A DNA stretch of 64,000 bases from Amorphochlora amoebiformis. Lineage: Eukaryota > Cercozoa > Chlorarachniophyceae. Shown piece by piece: positions 1 to 64,000 of this stretch (position 1 is the first letter of the stretch; each line of letters begins with the position of its first letter). The stretch spans positions 434,001 through 498,000 of the forward strand of contig BAAHQB010000071.1 in assembly GCA_054601695.1 (NCBI GenBank), written 5' to 3'. A program made the translations under genes and the position numbers. Below the pieces are notes generated by a model. It ran no database searches, was not told the DNA's origin, and saw only the letters and a list, made by a program, of their open reading frames with translations.

Positions 1-141
1 TGTATATATATATACACATTTACATATACATATATATATATATATACATACTGATATATTTGATGTATCTACATATACAGTAACATATCATGTATATACA
101 TATATGCTTATAATATACATACATAGATTTATGTATATACT

Positions 142-180
<39 letters not shown>

Positions 181-299
181 CTGTTAATACATATGTATGC
201 CTATTCATTCACAATATTTACATTCACACAATCTTCACAAATTAATATTTTTCAAAATCTACAGATTAAGCTAGACCAGCGAATAATGTACACCCCCAG

Positions 300-3296
<2,997 letters not shown>

Positions 3297-3795
3297 TTTT
3301 ATTTTTATTAAGCTTTTACGACATATTTACTGGGGCCACCTCCGTCATGCAGCATAGTCATAGCTCTAGTTTTTACTAGTCTTATTAATTTTAACACCTA
3401 TGTATCTTGTCTAGTAAATACTAGTGTAGTATTAAGCGTTACTAGTAAAATACCTAGCTACATCTCAAAATGATTTAGATCCAGCACTGGTGAACACAAA
3501 ATAATTGCGCAAGTTATAACTTGGTAGAAATACCGTAAGTTGCATTATCACGCGAAATTCAGGTCTAGACTGAGCACTCGCGGTAGAAAAAAGTATCATG
3601 TTACGTTGAAATCAAGCTGGATTCAATTGTCTAAATAGCAATGGTGTTGAGAAGGGGAACCTGTGGGGAGTAATTAAAGGGACGTAAGAATACACATACC
3701 TATGTATACATACATACATGTATACATGTGTATATACATATATCACATATAAATATATATTTGTGTGTATACAATTATATATGCACAGTTCAACG

Positions 3796-3832
<37 letters not shown>

Positions 3833-4517
3833 CCACTCAGTATCTAAATATATTACATAAACACACACACACATATATATATATGTATGTGTGTATGTAT
3901 ATATGTGTATATAGACAATATATACACTCACATATCCATATAACTGTACATATAAAAAAACAGATTTATATATATATATATATATATATGTATATGTATA
4001 TATATAAATATATACATATATACATATATAAGTATATTCATATATATATATATAAATATATATATGTATATATATATGTATATATAATATATATATATAT
4101 ATATGTATGTATATATCATATATATTTATATACATATATGTATATATGTATATACATCATATATATATTATGTATACATGTGTGTATGTATATATATAAC
4201 ATATATATATATATATATAACATATATATATATATATGTATATATGTATACCATTATATAGATATATATATATATATATACATACATAATTATACGCACT
4301 CACATATCTATACATATATATATATATATATATGTATGTATATACATATAGATATATATGTATACATGTATATATATATATATATATTTACAATGTATAC
4401 ATATATATATATGTATTATGATAACATATCTAAATATATATTACATACATCTACCTATAACATGTATATCATATCATTTTACATTAGGATAAACATATAT
4501 ATATATATATATATAAA

Positions 4518-4558
<41 letters not shown>

Positions 4559-4835
4559 TGTACATAGTACAAAATCAAATATATATATATATATACATAT
4601 ATTATATATATATATGTGTATATAAAAGATGTATATGTAAATATACATATTCAGTCAACACCAAAGTTTTGGCCGACAAATTCTCAGGATATTGCACTAT
4701 ATATATATATATATATATAACAATATATATATATATATATAACAAGATATATATCTATATCCATATAGATATATATAAACATACACATTCAGTCAACACT
4801 CAGTTTTGGCCGACATATTCTCAAGATATTGCACT

Positions 4836-4867
<32 letters not shown>

Positions 4868-4891
4868 TTGTATATAGATATATCTATATCC

Positions 4892-4927
<36 letters not shown>

Positions 4928-5023
4928 ATAATATAAATATTCAGTCAACACCTCAGTTTTGGCCGACATATTCTCAAGATATTGCACTATATACATATGT
5001 ATGTAGAAATATATATCTATATT
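3297..5023. other. Convergent intergenic region: CTAGT-rich part, then (TA)n
   Basis: This spacer separates the + gene ending at 3296 from the minus-strand glutaredoxin gene ending at 5024. About 3297-3690 is single-copy and contains several ACTAGT/CTAGTA motifs around 3370-3465. The remainder is (TA)n carrying three extra copies of the glutaredoxin terminal-exon sequence. No gene was recognised here. Confidence 0.7.
4651..5000 (-). repeat. Three partial copies of the glutaredoxin terminal exon
   Basis: Copies of about 50 bp start at 4651, 4789 and 4941. Each has the minus-strand sense of the exon segment encoding QYLENMSAKTEVL, spaced 138 and 152 bp apart by (TA)n. All lie downstream of the genuine exon (5024-5128) and lack its acceptor. 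The 4651 copy is the most diverged. Confidence 0.9.
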
Positions 5024-15802
<10,779 letters not shown>

Positions 15803-15964
15803 CCAATCTGAAGGGATTACTACTGTTTGCAGTCATCGTGTGACTTTATATATATGTATATATATGTATGTATGTATGTATGTATACATATGTAGATATA
15901 TATCTTAGTTATCTGAGTTTCTATGTATGTACTTAAATAGAAATATATACGTATGTATATGTAC

Positions 15965-15994
<30 letters not shown>

Positions 15995-16002
<8 letters not shown>

Positions 16003-16073
16003 GAATATATGTATAAATATGTGTATGTGTATAAATGTATAGTATGTATATATTTACATGTATAAGACATACA

Positions 16074-16107
<34 letters not shown>

Positions 16108-16172
16108 TATATGTATAAATATGTGTATGTGTATAAATGTATAGTATGTATATATTTACATGTATAAGATAT
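15995..16172. repeat. Tandem duplication, about 103-bp period
   Basis: ATGAATATATGTATAAATAT and the following GTGTATGTGTATAAATGTATAG segment occur at about 16001 and again at about 16104, nearly identical for about 90 bp. It lies in the (TA)-rich intron upstream of the glutaredoxin CPFC exon. Confidence 0.8.
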
Positions 16173-16291
16173 ATATCTTAAAAATATATACATTTACATA
16201 AAATATAAAAATATGTATTAATATGTTTATGTCTATGCATATACATGTATATGTATAATATATACATATAATGTATACATTCATATGTGTA

Positions 16292-16329
<38 letters not shown>

Positions 16330-16387
16330 ATATGTATATTATGTATATATATATATATATATATGTATATGTACATGCATCCATGTA

Positions 16388-16418
<31 letters not shown>

Positions 16419-16630
16419 CATATATATACATATACAAATACACATTCATATACATATATATATCGCATACCTATACGTCTAACATATGTATATATATATA
16501 TATATATATACATACATAAATATCTAAATCTACATACTAAGGCTTGATTTGGGTAAGGCTTCGTCTCAGACTCATGCTCGGAGATAAAGATTTGTCAGGA
16601 GAGAATGATATATGTGGTGTTAGGCAGTAC

Positions 16631-16820
16631 TGGTTGTTCCAACATGCTGAAGTCCTGTAATCTGAGCCGACGGCTGCATTCTGCCCAGACCACGGGATGC
16701 TGCTTGCGGACGGCGGAAGACAGCGACCTGTATATTTGTGTGAATGTGCTCGTGAAGATATGAATATATATGACTATTACGTACTTGTGTATGTATTATA
16801 ATGGGGAAATATTTATACAT
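16631..16820 (-). CDS. Possible leader exons of the glutaredoxin gene
   Basis: An island at 16727-16631 lies between ATACAG and GTACTG. It encodes [16 protein letters not shown] then [16 protein letters not shown] and ends in phase 1. That matches the first CPFC exon, which needs one donated base (reading through N-W-M-V-P-Q). The Arg/Ser/Ala-rich content resembles an organelle transit peptide. A further exon at 16820-16785 ([12 protein letters not shown], donor GTACGT) would give a 57-bp intron of the size common here. The phase agreement supports this, but no family alignment can test a leader. Confidence 0.4.
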
Positions 16821-16890
16821 AAATATAAATATATATATATATGTATATGTATAATTTCTATTTTATTGAATATGTATATACACACACACA

Positions 16891-16965
<75 letters not shown>

Positions 16966-16973
16966 CATACATA

Positions 16974-17023
<50 letters not shown>

Positions 17024-17130
17024 ATGTGTTTATATATATGTATATATATATATATACATATGTATATATACATATATATATATATTATATACATACATAT
17101 ATATATATATATATGACACTCACCACAGAG

Positions 17131-17180
<50 letters not shown>

Positions 17181-17227
17181 ATATACATTGGCATATATGT
17201 ATGTATTTTTTTACATATCTATAAATT

Positions 17228-17263
<36 letters not shown>

Positions 17264-17288
17264 ATATATGTATGCATAAATATAAATG

Positions 17289-17377
<89 letters not shown>

Positions 17378-17426
17378 AACACACACACACAAAGCAAACA
17401 CACACACATATTATATATATATATAA

Positions 17427-17473
<47 letters not shown>

Positions 17474-17511
17474 ATAATATATATATATATATTATATATA
17501 AACATTATAAT

Positions 17512-17596
<85 letters not shown>

Positions 17597-17646
17597 CATA
17601 TATATGTATTAGTATTATATACATACATATATACAAATATATATAT

Positions 17647-17722
<76 letters not shown>

Positions 17723-17759
17723 CGTGTAAGTAGTATTATGTACATACATACATACATAC

Positions 17760-17804
<45 letters not shown>

Positions 17805-17900
17805 AGATATGTTTTCATGTGCACATAATATACCCCACTCCACACGTACAAAGTGGGTACACAACCTCCCTCTCTTCATATTAGTATCAACACATTCAAT
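16821..17900. repeat. (TA)n/(CA)n intergenic stretch
   Basis: Almost entirely (TA)n with short CACACA runs (around 17130-17150 and 17372-17410). From about 17820 the sequence becomes non-repetitive. No gene or exon was recognised. Confidence 0.8.
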
Positions 17901-17966
17901 CCATCATAAGGAAATCTCAGAACCTTGGGAGCGGCTCGGGCGCGGACAGCTGAGCCAAGGTTAGCG

Positions 17967-18814
17967 TTAGACATCAGGACGCCACCTAAAATATTTCACA
18001 TCTTCCACATCAAACGGAAATATCTCACTGTGTCGAGCGTGGTAGAATGTGCTCAGCAATTCGCAAACCATACATTCCTCCTCACAGCTACTCCTCGCCC
18101 CCCCTTCTCTCCCAAAAGGCTTCCAACACGCAAACATGCAGCCACGCATCTCTCACTCCCTCAATCCGTCGTATCTTTCGGTCAAAAACAACTTTTTCTC
18201 CAATTTCTTTCCCCATTCAACCCGAGGGACTTACCGGCGATGATACAGGCAGCCGCAACGGCGAGGGACTGGGCGGAAAATCGCATGGAGGGGGGTATGG
18301 AAACCGGGGAGGGGAGATATGACTTTTCTGTTGTCAGGAACTGGCCGAATCCCGGAATCCCGGAAATATAAACTCTCCGGGGTCTCTGGAGTCCGAAATG
18401 AAGTTCAGAGCGGTCTCCACAACAGGGAATCCCTGGGGATTCCCCGCCGAAATTCTTTACTTTTCACCAGACTTGGCGACCGCGTCCAGGTAATTAACTC
18501 GTGCAGCGGAAGGGGTGCGGATAGTAGAAGGAAGCCAAACTTTGTGTTGGAAATTAGATCTTTTGTCGCAATAGAAGGGATCTTTCTGAGGGGAAAATGC
18601 AAGTTCTTAACGGAAAAAAATACCGATCAGAAGGTGGGGATTGCTTCGATCGGGATGTATCAGCCCGTCCCAGAAAATGTGGATAACTCCCTCGATAGCG
18701 GCGAGGAGAACAAGGAGGTAACATTATCACTCAAGAGAAACTCACTTCTAAGTTTTCCTCGTGATGCAGCAGGTCGAAGATCTCGGGGAGGACTCGATTG
18801 AGCTTAACATGTTT
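17967..18814 (-). CDS. Minus-strand coding island(s), function unknown
   Basis: Non-repeat sequence with convincing splice sites but no resolved product. Exon 18814-18746 follows TTTCCCCACTAG, encodes VKLNRVLPEIFDLLHHEENL, and ends at GTGAGT. After a 55-bp intron, 18690-18624 encodes GVIHIFWDGLIHPDRSNPHL. The next exon, from 18585 after CCCCTCAG, is open in two frames that do not match its predecessor in phase. Further down, 18286-18235 reads MRFSAQSLAVAAACIIA followed by GTAAGT, like a signal peptide, and about 18085-17967 reads ECMVCELLSTFYHARHSEIF and ends at a stop. These may be one gene or two. I recognise no family. Confidence 0.33.
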
Positions 18815-18927
18815 CTAGTGGGGAAAGGAAAAAAGCAGGTCGCCACCCCCTGCCATCTTTATGTCGAACATACAAGCTCGCCTAATACACCCCTAGAGAG
18901 TTTTTGAGCTTATGTAAGTGTTTATAG

Positions 18928-19648
18928 ATCCGTGCTTTACCTAATTGGACCGTGAAGGAGTTCAAAGAGCACATATTTCCGGATGAGGTAAACAATACCC
19001 TATTGATAAAGTAATCTTAGCGTACTAAATGCCATCCGTATAGGTGAAGGAGAACAAGAATATTCGTCTGATCTTTCAGGTATCTATCTCCTACCCTTCG
19101 GCCCTTTTCTTGTGAGGTCGTATCGATCGAAATTACGCGACGCTCAACGACACGAACGCTCGATACAAACCTGATATGTTGTGCGATATCCAGGGGAAGC
19201 TACTTAAGAACGAGGATACTCTGGAGAACGTAGGACTTCAAAAAGGGGTGAAGTGAAACTTCCATTGGTGTAGATCTGTCGTTTTGGAAAGTCCCTAAAC
19301 CTTTATTATTTTTCAGTCCTTCGTCCACTGCTCCATCTGCGAATTTAATCCAACAGTGGTTAACAATCCTCAAGACGAAAATCACAACGCCCATCATAGT
19401 GCATTACACCGTGATCTGGAAGAAGCTCAGATTCCCCCTTGGCTTCTTCAGGTACTTGATGCTCCTCTTATTCAGATAGTCGAAATTCATTCAATTTTGA
19501 AATGCAGGCCCAGTTCTCTCGCCAGGGCTCCAACGGAGACTTTATCTTAGGCTTCATTATGGGATTCTTCCTAGGAGTTCTGACTCTCATATGGGTATGG
19601 CAGAGAGCAGTGCCTCGGAGGCAAAAGCTAGGAATCATGCTAGGGTAG
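18928..19648 (+). CDS. Ubiquitin-like-domain membrane protein (Dsc3/TMUB-like)
   Basis: Exons 18928-18987, 19044-19079, 19194-19247, 19317-19451 and 19508-19648 (TAG) are joined by GT-AG introns of 56, 114, 69 and 56 bp, all phase 0, giving 141 residues. The first three form a ubiquitin-like fold: IRALPNWTVKEFKEHIFPDE, then VKENKNIRLIFQ, then GKLLKNEDTLENVGLQKG, the order seen in ubiquitin (helix, 'R.I(F/Y).G..L.(D)..TL'). SFVHCSICE and a His/Asn linker follow. A membrane helix, DFILGFIMGFFLGVLTLIWV, ends in a basic tail (PRRQKLGIMLG). This layout fits subunit 3 of the Golgi/ER Dsc ubiquitin-ligase complex or TMUB proteins. The first exon is unresolved; candidates start at ATG 18809. No TA expansion affects this gene. 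Confidence 0.72.
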
Positions 19649-19712
19649 TCACGTATAACCTAATTTCCAATCAAAACTCCTTACCACGACCATTCTTTTG
19701 AACTCATTATAA

Positions 19713-19769
<57 letters not shown>

Positions 19770-19947
19770 AGAGAGAGAGTGTGAGTGTGTGTGTTCCATG
19801 TGTATATTATTGCATATTTAGCATACACAAATGAAATGCAGAACTATACTATACATAAGACGCAGTGTTTAAATTTATACACATCTGCTTTATACGTATT
19901 TGCTGTTCTCTCTTTTATTTAAACACACATACATATTATATATATAT

Positions 19948-19984
<37 letters not shown>

Positions 19985-20212
19985 ATATATGTATATATAT
20001 AATATATATGTATATATACACATGTATGGTTTCATATCTGAACATCTGTATCCAAATTATATATATCTAAACATTTGTATCCAAATTATATATATGTATA
20101 TATATATATATATATGTGTGTGTGGATTGTATATTTATGTACGTGCATACATAAATATGTATTATATATGCATATTTATATCGTACTCACATGTGTGTGT
20201 ACCTTTTCTCAG
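19649..20212. other. Intergenic (TA)n with (TG)n and a short duplication
   Basis: (TA)n at 19715-19755, a TG/GA run to about 19795, then AT-rich sequence. At about 20039-20095 a 26-bp segment (ATCTGTATCCAAATTATATA) is duplicated. No exon was recognised. Confidence 0.7.
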
Positions 20213-20322
20213 ATTCGGGTGCAATTTACTCCTATCGTTCATCCAAGTCGCCAATCAGCAACATGACTCCACGGGAGGTTCGGAGCCAAATCCTGATACA
20301 GGAGTCGGTCATTAAAGTTTAG
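20213..20322 (+). CDS. Orphan terminal exon, function unknown
   Basis: The island follows ACCTTTTCTCAG, a good acceptor, and is open in phase 1 to TAG at 20320-20322. It encodes SGAIYSYRSSKSPISNMT and PREVRSQILIQESVIKV. The other two frames stop earlier. No upstream exon is visible between it and the Dsc3-like gene, and I recognise no family. Its 3' side runs into the CTAGT-rich convergent spacer. Confidence 0.35.
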
Positions 20323-20760
20323 ATCTGTTATTGAGCTCTGAAATAACGGAGTTTGCTTGTAAATCGTATGAATCACACGCGCATGCTCTTTAATGATAAC
20401 CTTGAAGCGAAGTTATATTTCATTAGTTGCTAAATCCCTCCGATCAGAACTAGTAGAAACTAGAGAATTGTAATCATTTGTAGGTATGCCGGTACTAGTA
20501 CTAGTAGAAATTTATATAACTTCTAGAACTTGTAGTCTGAGTGTTATACTAGTTCTAGTAGTTATCTAGGTTATAACTAGTATAAGTCGGTGACTATCTA
20601 GACTATTCTGATATCTAGAATATCTAGTGTCTATATAGTATGTTAATTGTGAAAGATAACTAGCAGTAGATGCAGCAGTGATTAAAGTAAACTTGCCGTA
20701 GGCTCAGTAATCATAATCTAGATAAACACGTAGCAATTTAGTAGATCGCGAATATTCTAG
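20323..20760. other. CTAGT-rich convergent spacer
   Basis: Single-copy, AT-rich sequence between the + exon ending at 20322 and the FAD monooxygenase ending at 20761. It is dense in ACTAGT, CTAGTA and TCTAGA motifs, especially 20450-20640. No coding potential was recognised. Confidence 0.75.
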
Positions 20761-33060
<12,300 letters not shown>

Positions 33061-33188
33061 GGGAAATGAGTGTCATCCAGATGTGTCACTGTGGACTGCC
33101 ACGAGGTATGCGAAACCGCCCAAAACAGGCCACACCCCGCCAAGAATAAAATCTCGGTGGAAATGGCTGCCCGGGAGACGGAAAAGGG
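33061..33188. promoter_or_regulatory. Putative bidirectional promoter
   Basis: Only 128 bp separate the start codon of the FAD monooxygenase (33060, minus) from that of MCM8 (33189, plus). The spacer is free of TA repeats and relatively GC-rich (for example CGAAACCGCCCAAAACAGGC), with no obvious TATA box. MCM8's frame has an in-frame TAA at 33147, which supports the chosen start. Confidence 0.55.
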
Positions 33189-37353
<4,165 letters not shown>

Positions 37354-37689
37354 TTCCTCTGTATCTAGTGTCTAGAGTGTATATATGTGGTCACATGCAA
37401 GTTGGTGATATTCACTGTCACTGACTATTAGCTAGTTTAGTGATGACCATAACCTATGTATGTTCTAGTTGAAAAGTTTACTGATGCACAATTTATCAAC
37501 CGTCATACTAGTCCAACCCAATATGTCGTAAAAAAATATACGTCACTTATCTAGTACTGTAGTAGATCTACCATGGTATTTTCAATAACTTGCATATTAG
37601 CAACGCGATGATCACTAAACTTGTGTCACTTGACACGATAGCTCTAGCACTTGCATGGCGCTGTACAAATGCTATAGACTTTCCGTAAC
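37354..37689. other. CTAGT-rich convergent spacer
   Basis: Single-copy sequence between the stop of MCM8 (37353) and the stop of the NDUFAF7-like gene (37690). It has repeated TCTAGT, CTAGTT, ACTAGT and CTAGTA motifs, like the spacers at 3297 and 20323. No coding potential was recognised. Confidence 0.75.
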
Positions 37690-60984
<23,295 letters not shown>

Positions 60985-61204
60985 TTAGAGGTGAAATTCC
61001 CCCTTCCAAAGAAATTCTAGTGTACTCTGTGGTTCTAGGGTGAGGGGTAGTACTATCCGACCGAAAGAAGTCCTTTATTCGAACGAGAATCTCACCTCGC
61101 AACGACAGCACGAACCCTCGGAATCCACACGCCAGGGTAGGGATTCCGAAGATCCCCCCGGTAATCCCCGGGAATTGGAAATCATCGATCGATTCCAATG
61201 ACAT
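60985..61204 (-). CDS. Small putative membrane protein, two exons
   Basis: ATG at 61204; exon 61204-61096 then GTGAGA, a 61-bp intron ending CACCCTAG, and exon 61034-60985 with TAA. Phase 1 on both sides, 52 residues. The middle ([18 protein letters not shown]) is hydrophobic and could cross a membrane. No family was recognised. Support comes from the splice sites and intron size only. It is divergent from the + gene at 61281. Confidence 0.33.
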
Positions 61205-61280
61205 ATTCCATAGGTTCTCAAAGTTTTTTCATCCCATTTGGAGGCGTGATGGGCGGATTTGGGTCTACACAGAGTACTCA

Positions 61281-61827
61281 ATGGTAGATGTACCGTCTAG
61301 GGCTGAGTCCGAGGTGGAAATGGGCAACCGTACTAATCAACAAGCGCAGTCGTCGACGAGAGACTTGAACCCACAAATGTCAACTGAGTATACCAGGCTC
61401 GATGAGAAGTCTCCAATCGGAAGACAATACTACCTGGCTAATGAGTCCCCGAATGTCATGACCTTCAGCCTACTGTCTAGGGATCCCGCACCCTCGGATA
61501 TCAAGTGTAGACCCAACGCTTCGTCGAGCAGATACGCCCTTGTTGTCGTGTACCATAAATGCCCACGATCCATTCTGATCCAGAAGCATATAGACGAGCA
61601 CGAGAGTCTCCTCAAGGTGAGGCGTAAGAAGCCCCCGCTGCTCAAGCATCTGCGTATGAGGAGTGTTGGAATATCAGACATCCTCGCAGCTCTGCAGGAC
61701 TAGGAGTATGCGACTCTCCCCAACCGAGACAATAGAGTTGTGCATAGCCATCATCCTGGCAGTAACAGCACTTGCCGCATTGTACATTAGCTACAAGGTG
61801 TGGAAAGGGGGGGGTGAGATACCATAG
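61281..61827 (+). CDS. Putative tail-anchored protein, function unknown
   Basis: Exon 61281-61616 is followed by GTGAGG, a 73-bp phase-0 intron ending CTCGCAG, and exon 61690-61827 (TAG), giving 157 residues. The N-terminal 110 residues are polar (for example QQAQSSTRDLNPQMSTEY) and match nothing I know. The second exon gives MRLSPTETIELCIAIILAVT then ALAALYISYKVWKGGG, a C-terminal membrane helix. Without splicing, the frame ends at 61703 without the helix. The frame is also open upstream to 61044, so the start is uncertain. Confidence 0.38.
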
Positions 61828-63204
61828 CTTGCTATGGCCTTGCCATAAGTGGCCTCGGTCTTGCACCAATTAACCGAGTGCTGCTGGTACCTACGTGTGC
61901 CTACAAATAAAAACCGTCCCTAGCAATTATGACGCCACTATTGCGCCAATATTGAAACTAATGTACGTATGTTCATGTATGCTATGTCAGAAAAATGTAA
62001 GTATATTTATATATGTCACGCGGTAATTAATGCAAACTTAGTGTTTACTATAGAGAGAGAGAGTAATCCAACCCATGGTTTACTCAACTTTACTGTGATG
62101 CCTCACCAAGCCAACCATAGTACCTCATTCGAATACATAATTCGACTTACCTGGCACGCCAGCGAAGTGTAGCTCCCTAGCAGGTGATCAATTAGGCCTG
62201 GTTGGTATGGTGGAGCAGGGCATTGCACAGTTTGCACTACGCCGCTGTGAAGCTGTAGTGGATGGGATAAATCTCATGCACAGTGCATAATTTATGGTAG
62301 AGGGGTTGTGCGCTCTGCGCCGACCCCGCACAAATGAAAATACAGTTCGTAGACATACGGAGGCTTATGATCGATCACGCTTGGAAGTTGGAAATGTCCA
62401 TGGTAAATTGGTATCCCATAATGGAAAATGCCATGGAGAAATATGTACATGTTGCCTTTAGAACATTTCCGGATCTTCACACACGGGTTCGCTTCAGAAC
62501 GCATTACTTTTTCGCCTTTTACTAAAAAGTACCGTGGAGCGGATCACTCAATGTGATCTCGAGTTTTTGGAATTGATTTCTCAACTTACAATTTGAATGC
62601 ACGAGGTATTATTAATATTTAGATGCTAAACTGCGGACCTGCGGTTTCCGACCGACACGTGTCTTGGTTGCATGGACTATTAGAGGTTTTAGAAGAGACC
62701 AGCGTCGTCAACATGGGGGTCATCGGATCGGTTAGACCCATCTCGGTTTTGGGATAGAGAGGCAGGGAGTATGATGGTATTCAGATGATTTTCCACACTG
62801 AGTCAGATGGAACACAAAGGTGATGTTTACTGGTGTTTTTGGGCGATACGCAGAGAGTAATTCTAGCCTGAGCAAAGGCCGGAACTTAGGAGGCAAATTA
62901 GAGGCGAAGCAAACGTTGTCACTGTATCTGAAAGTGTTTGAACCTACGATGGGTGCGTTGGTGGCGCCGAGTTGATAATGCTCGGGATCGCAAACCCCAA
63001 CGTGTGCGTGTGTGTGCATGCGAACGCATTTTGTGAGCATGCGAACGCATTTTGTGAGCATGAGAACACATTTTATACGCGCCTTTCAGGAACAGCTTTC
63101 ATGAGATCGAGGTCCAAAAAATAATCATTTCATGTTCTTCCCCGCATGTACACTTAAAATTGATTCTTTATGTGGTTAGTTAATCAAGCAAGTATGGTAC
63201 ATCA
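61828..63204. other. Single-copy region without recognised genes
   Basis: Unlike the rest of the window this 1.4 kb has no TA tract. Open stretches include + 62334-62525 (MKIQFVDIRRLMIDHAWKLE, 63 aa) and - 63061-62732 (containing TFRYSDNVCFASNLPPKFRP, 109 aa). I recognise neither, and no splice chain links them. A 21-22-bp unit (GCATGCGAACGCATTTTGTGA) repeats three times at 63017-63075. Confidence 0.5.
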
Positions 63205-63289
63205 ATGTACCCCTCACTGCGATATCAATCTGTGTCTTGGCGTTCCTTTACAGGTATCTCTAGCCCTAAGCCCATGCTTAACCTTGTGC
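63205..63289 (+). CDS. Possible first exon running off the window
   Basis: ATG 63205 opens [20 protein letters not shown], then PKPMLNLVR, before GTGTAT at about 63294. The Arg/Ser-rich, acid-free composition is like a mitochondrial presequence. The remainder to 64000 is (TA)n, so nothing confirms it. Confidence 0.2.
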
Positions 63290-63299
63290 GTGCGTGTAT

Positions 63300-64000
<701 letters not shown>

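Overview
Nuclear DNA of a eukaryote, very probably a unicellular protist or alga. The signs are spliceosomal GT-AG introns, TTAGGG-type interstitial telomeric repeats, and genes for MCM8, a mitochondrial MidA/NDUFAF7 methyltransferase and an FAD monooxygenase with an N-terminal secretory-type leader followed by a basic Ser/Arg/Pro stretch. Such a leader would fit an alga with a complex plastid, but I cannot assign a lineage. About 90% of the window is simple repeat, mainly (TA)n with (CT)n/(GA)n, TTAGGG-like arrays and minisatellites. Long open frames inside those repeats (IYIY, LSLS, RERE, VRVR, GLGL) are not genes.

The real genes are tiny exons scattered through the repeats. I found them by looking for non-repeat islands bounded by AG and GT and chaining those whose phases and family similarity agree. 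From left to right: (1) a partly resolved + gene, about 300-3296. (2) A glutaredoxin-2-like gene on -, 15802 to 5024, 11 exons, with possible leader exons up to 16820. (3) A poorly resolved minus-strand island, 17967-18814. (4) A + gene for a ubiquitin-like-domain membrane protein (Dsc3/TMUB-like), 18928-19648, and an orphan + terminal exon ending at 20322. (5) An FAD-dependent (kynurenine-3-monooxygenase-like) oxidase on -, 33060 to 20761, about 18 exons. (6) MCM8 on +, 33189-37353, 10 exons, divergent from (5) across 128 bp. (7) A MidA/NDUFAF7-like methyltransferase on -, about 59310 to 37690, with more than 20 exons and with interstitial telomere arrays in its introns. (8) Small, weakly supported genes at 60985-61827 and single-copy sequence to about 63300.

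The most striking feature is exon-edge reiteration. Beside many exons of genes 1, 2, 5 and 7 there are one to eight extra partial copies of just the exon edge with its splice site, embedded in (TA)n. Copies of the 5' edge always lie upstream, and copies of the 3' edge always lie downstream, in transcript orientation. A second recurrent element is a conserved core of about 50-90 bp (containing GATTATTCAGCATGTCTTAG) inside the TTAGGG arrays. A third is a CTAGT-rich spacer at each of the three convergent gene junctions. The genes do not form a pathway. MCM8 acts in recombination repair, NDUFAF7 in complex I assembly, and glutaredoxin and the FAD enzyme in redox chemistry.
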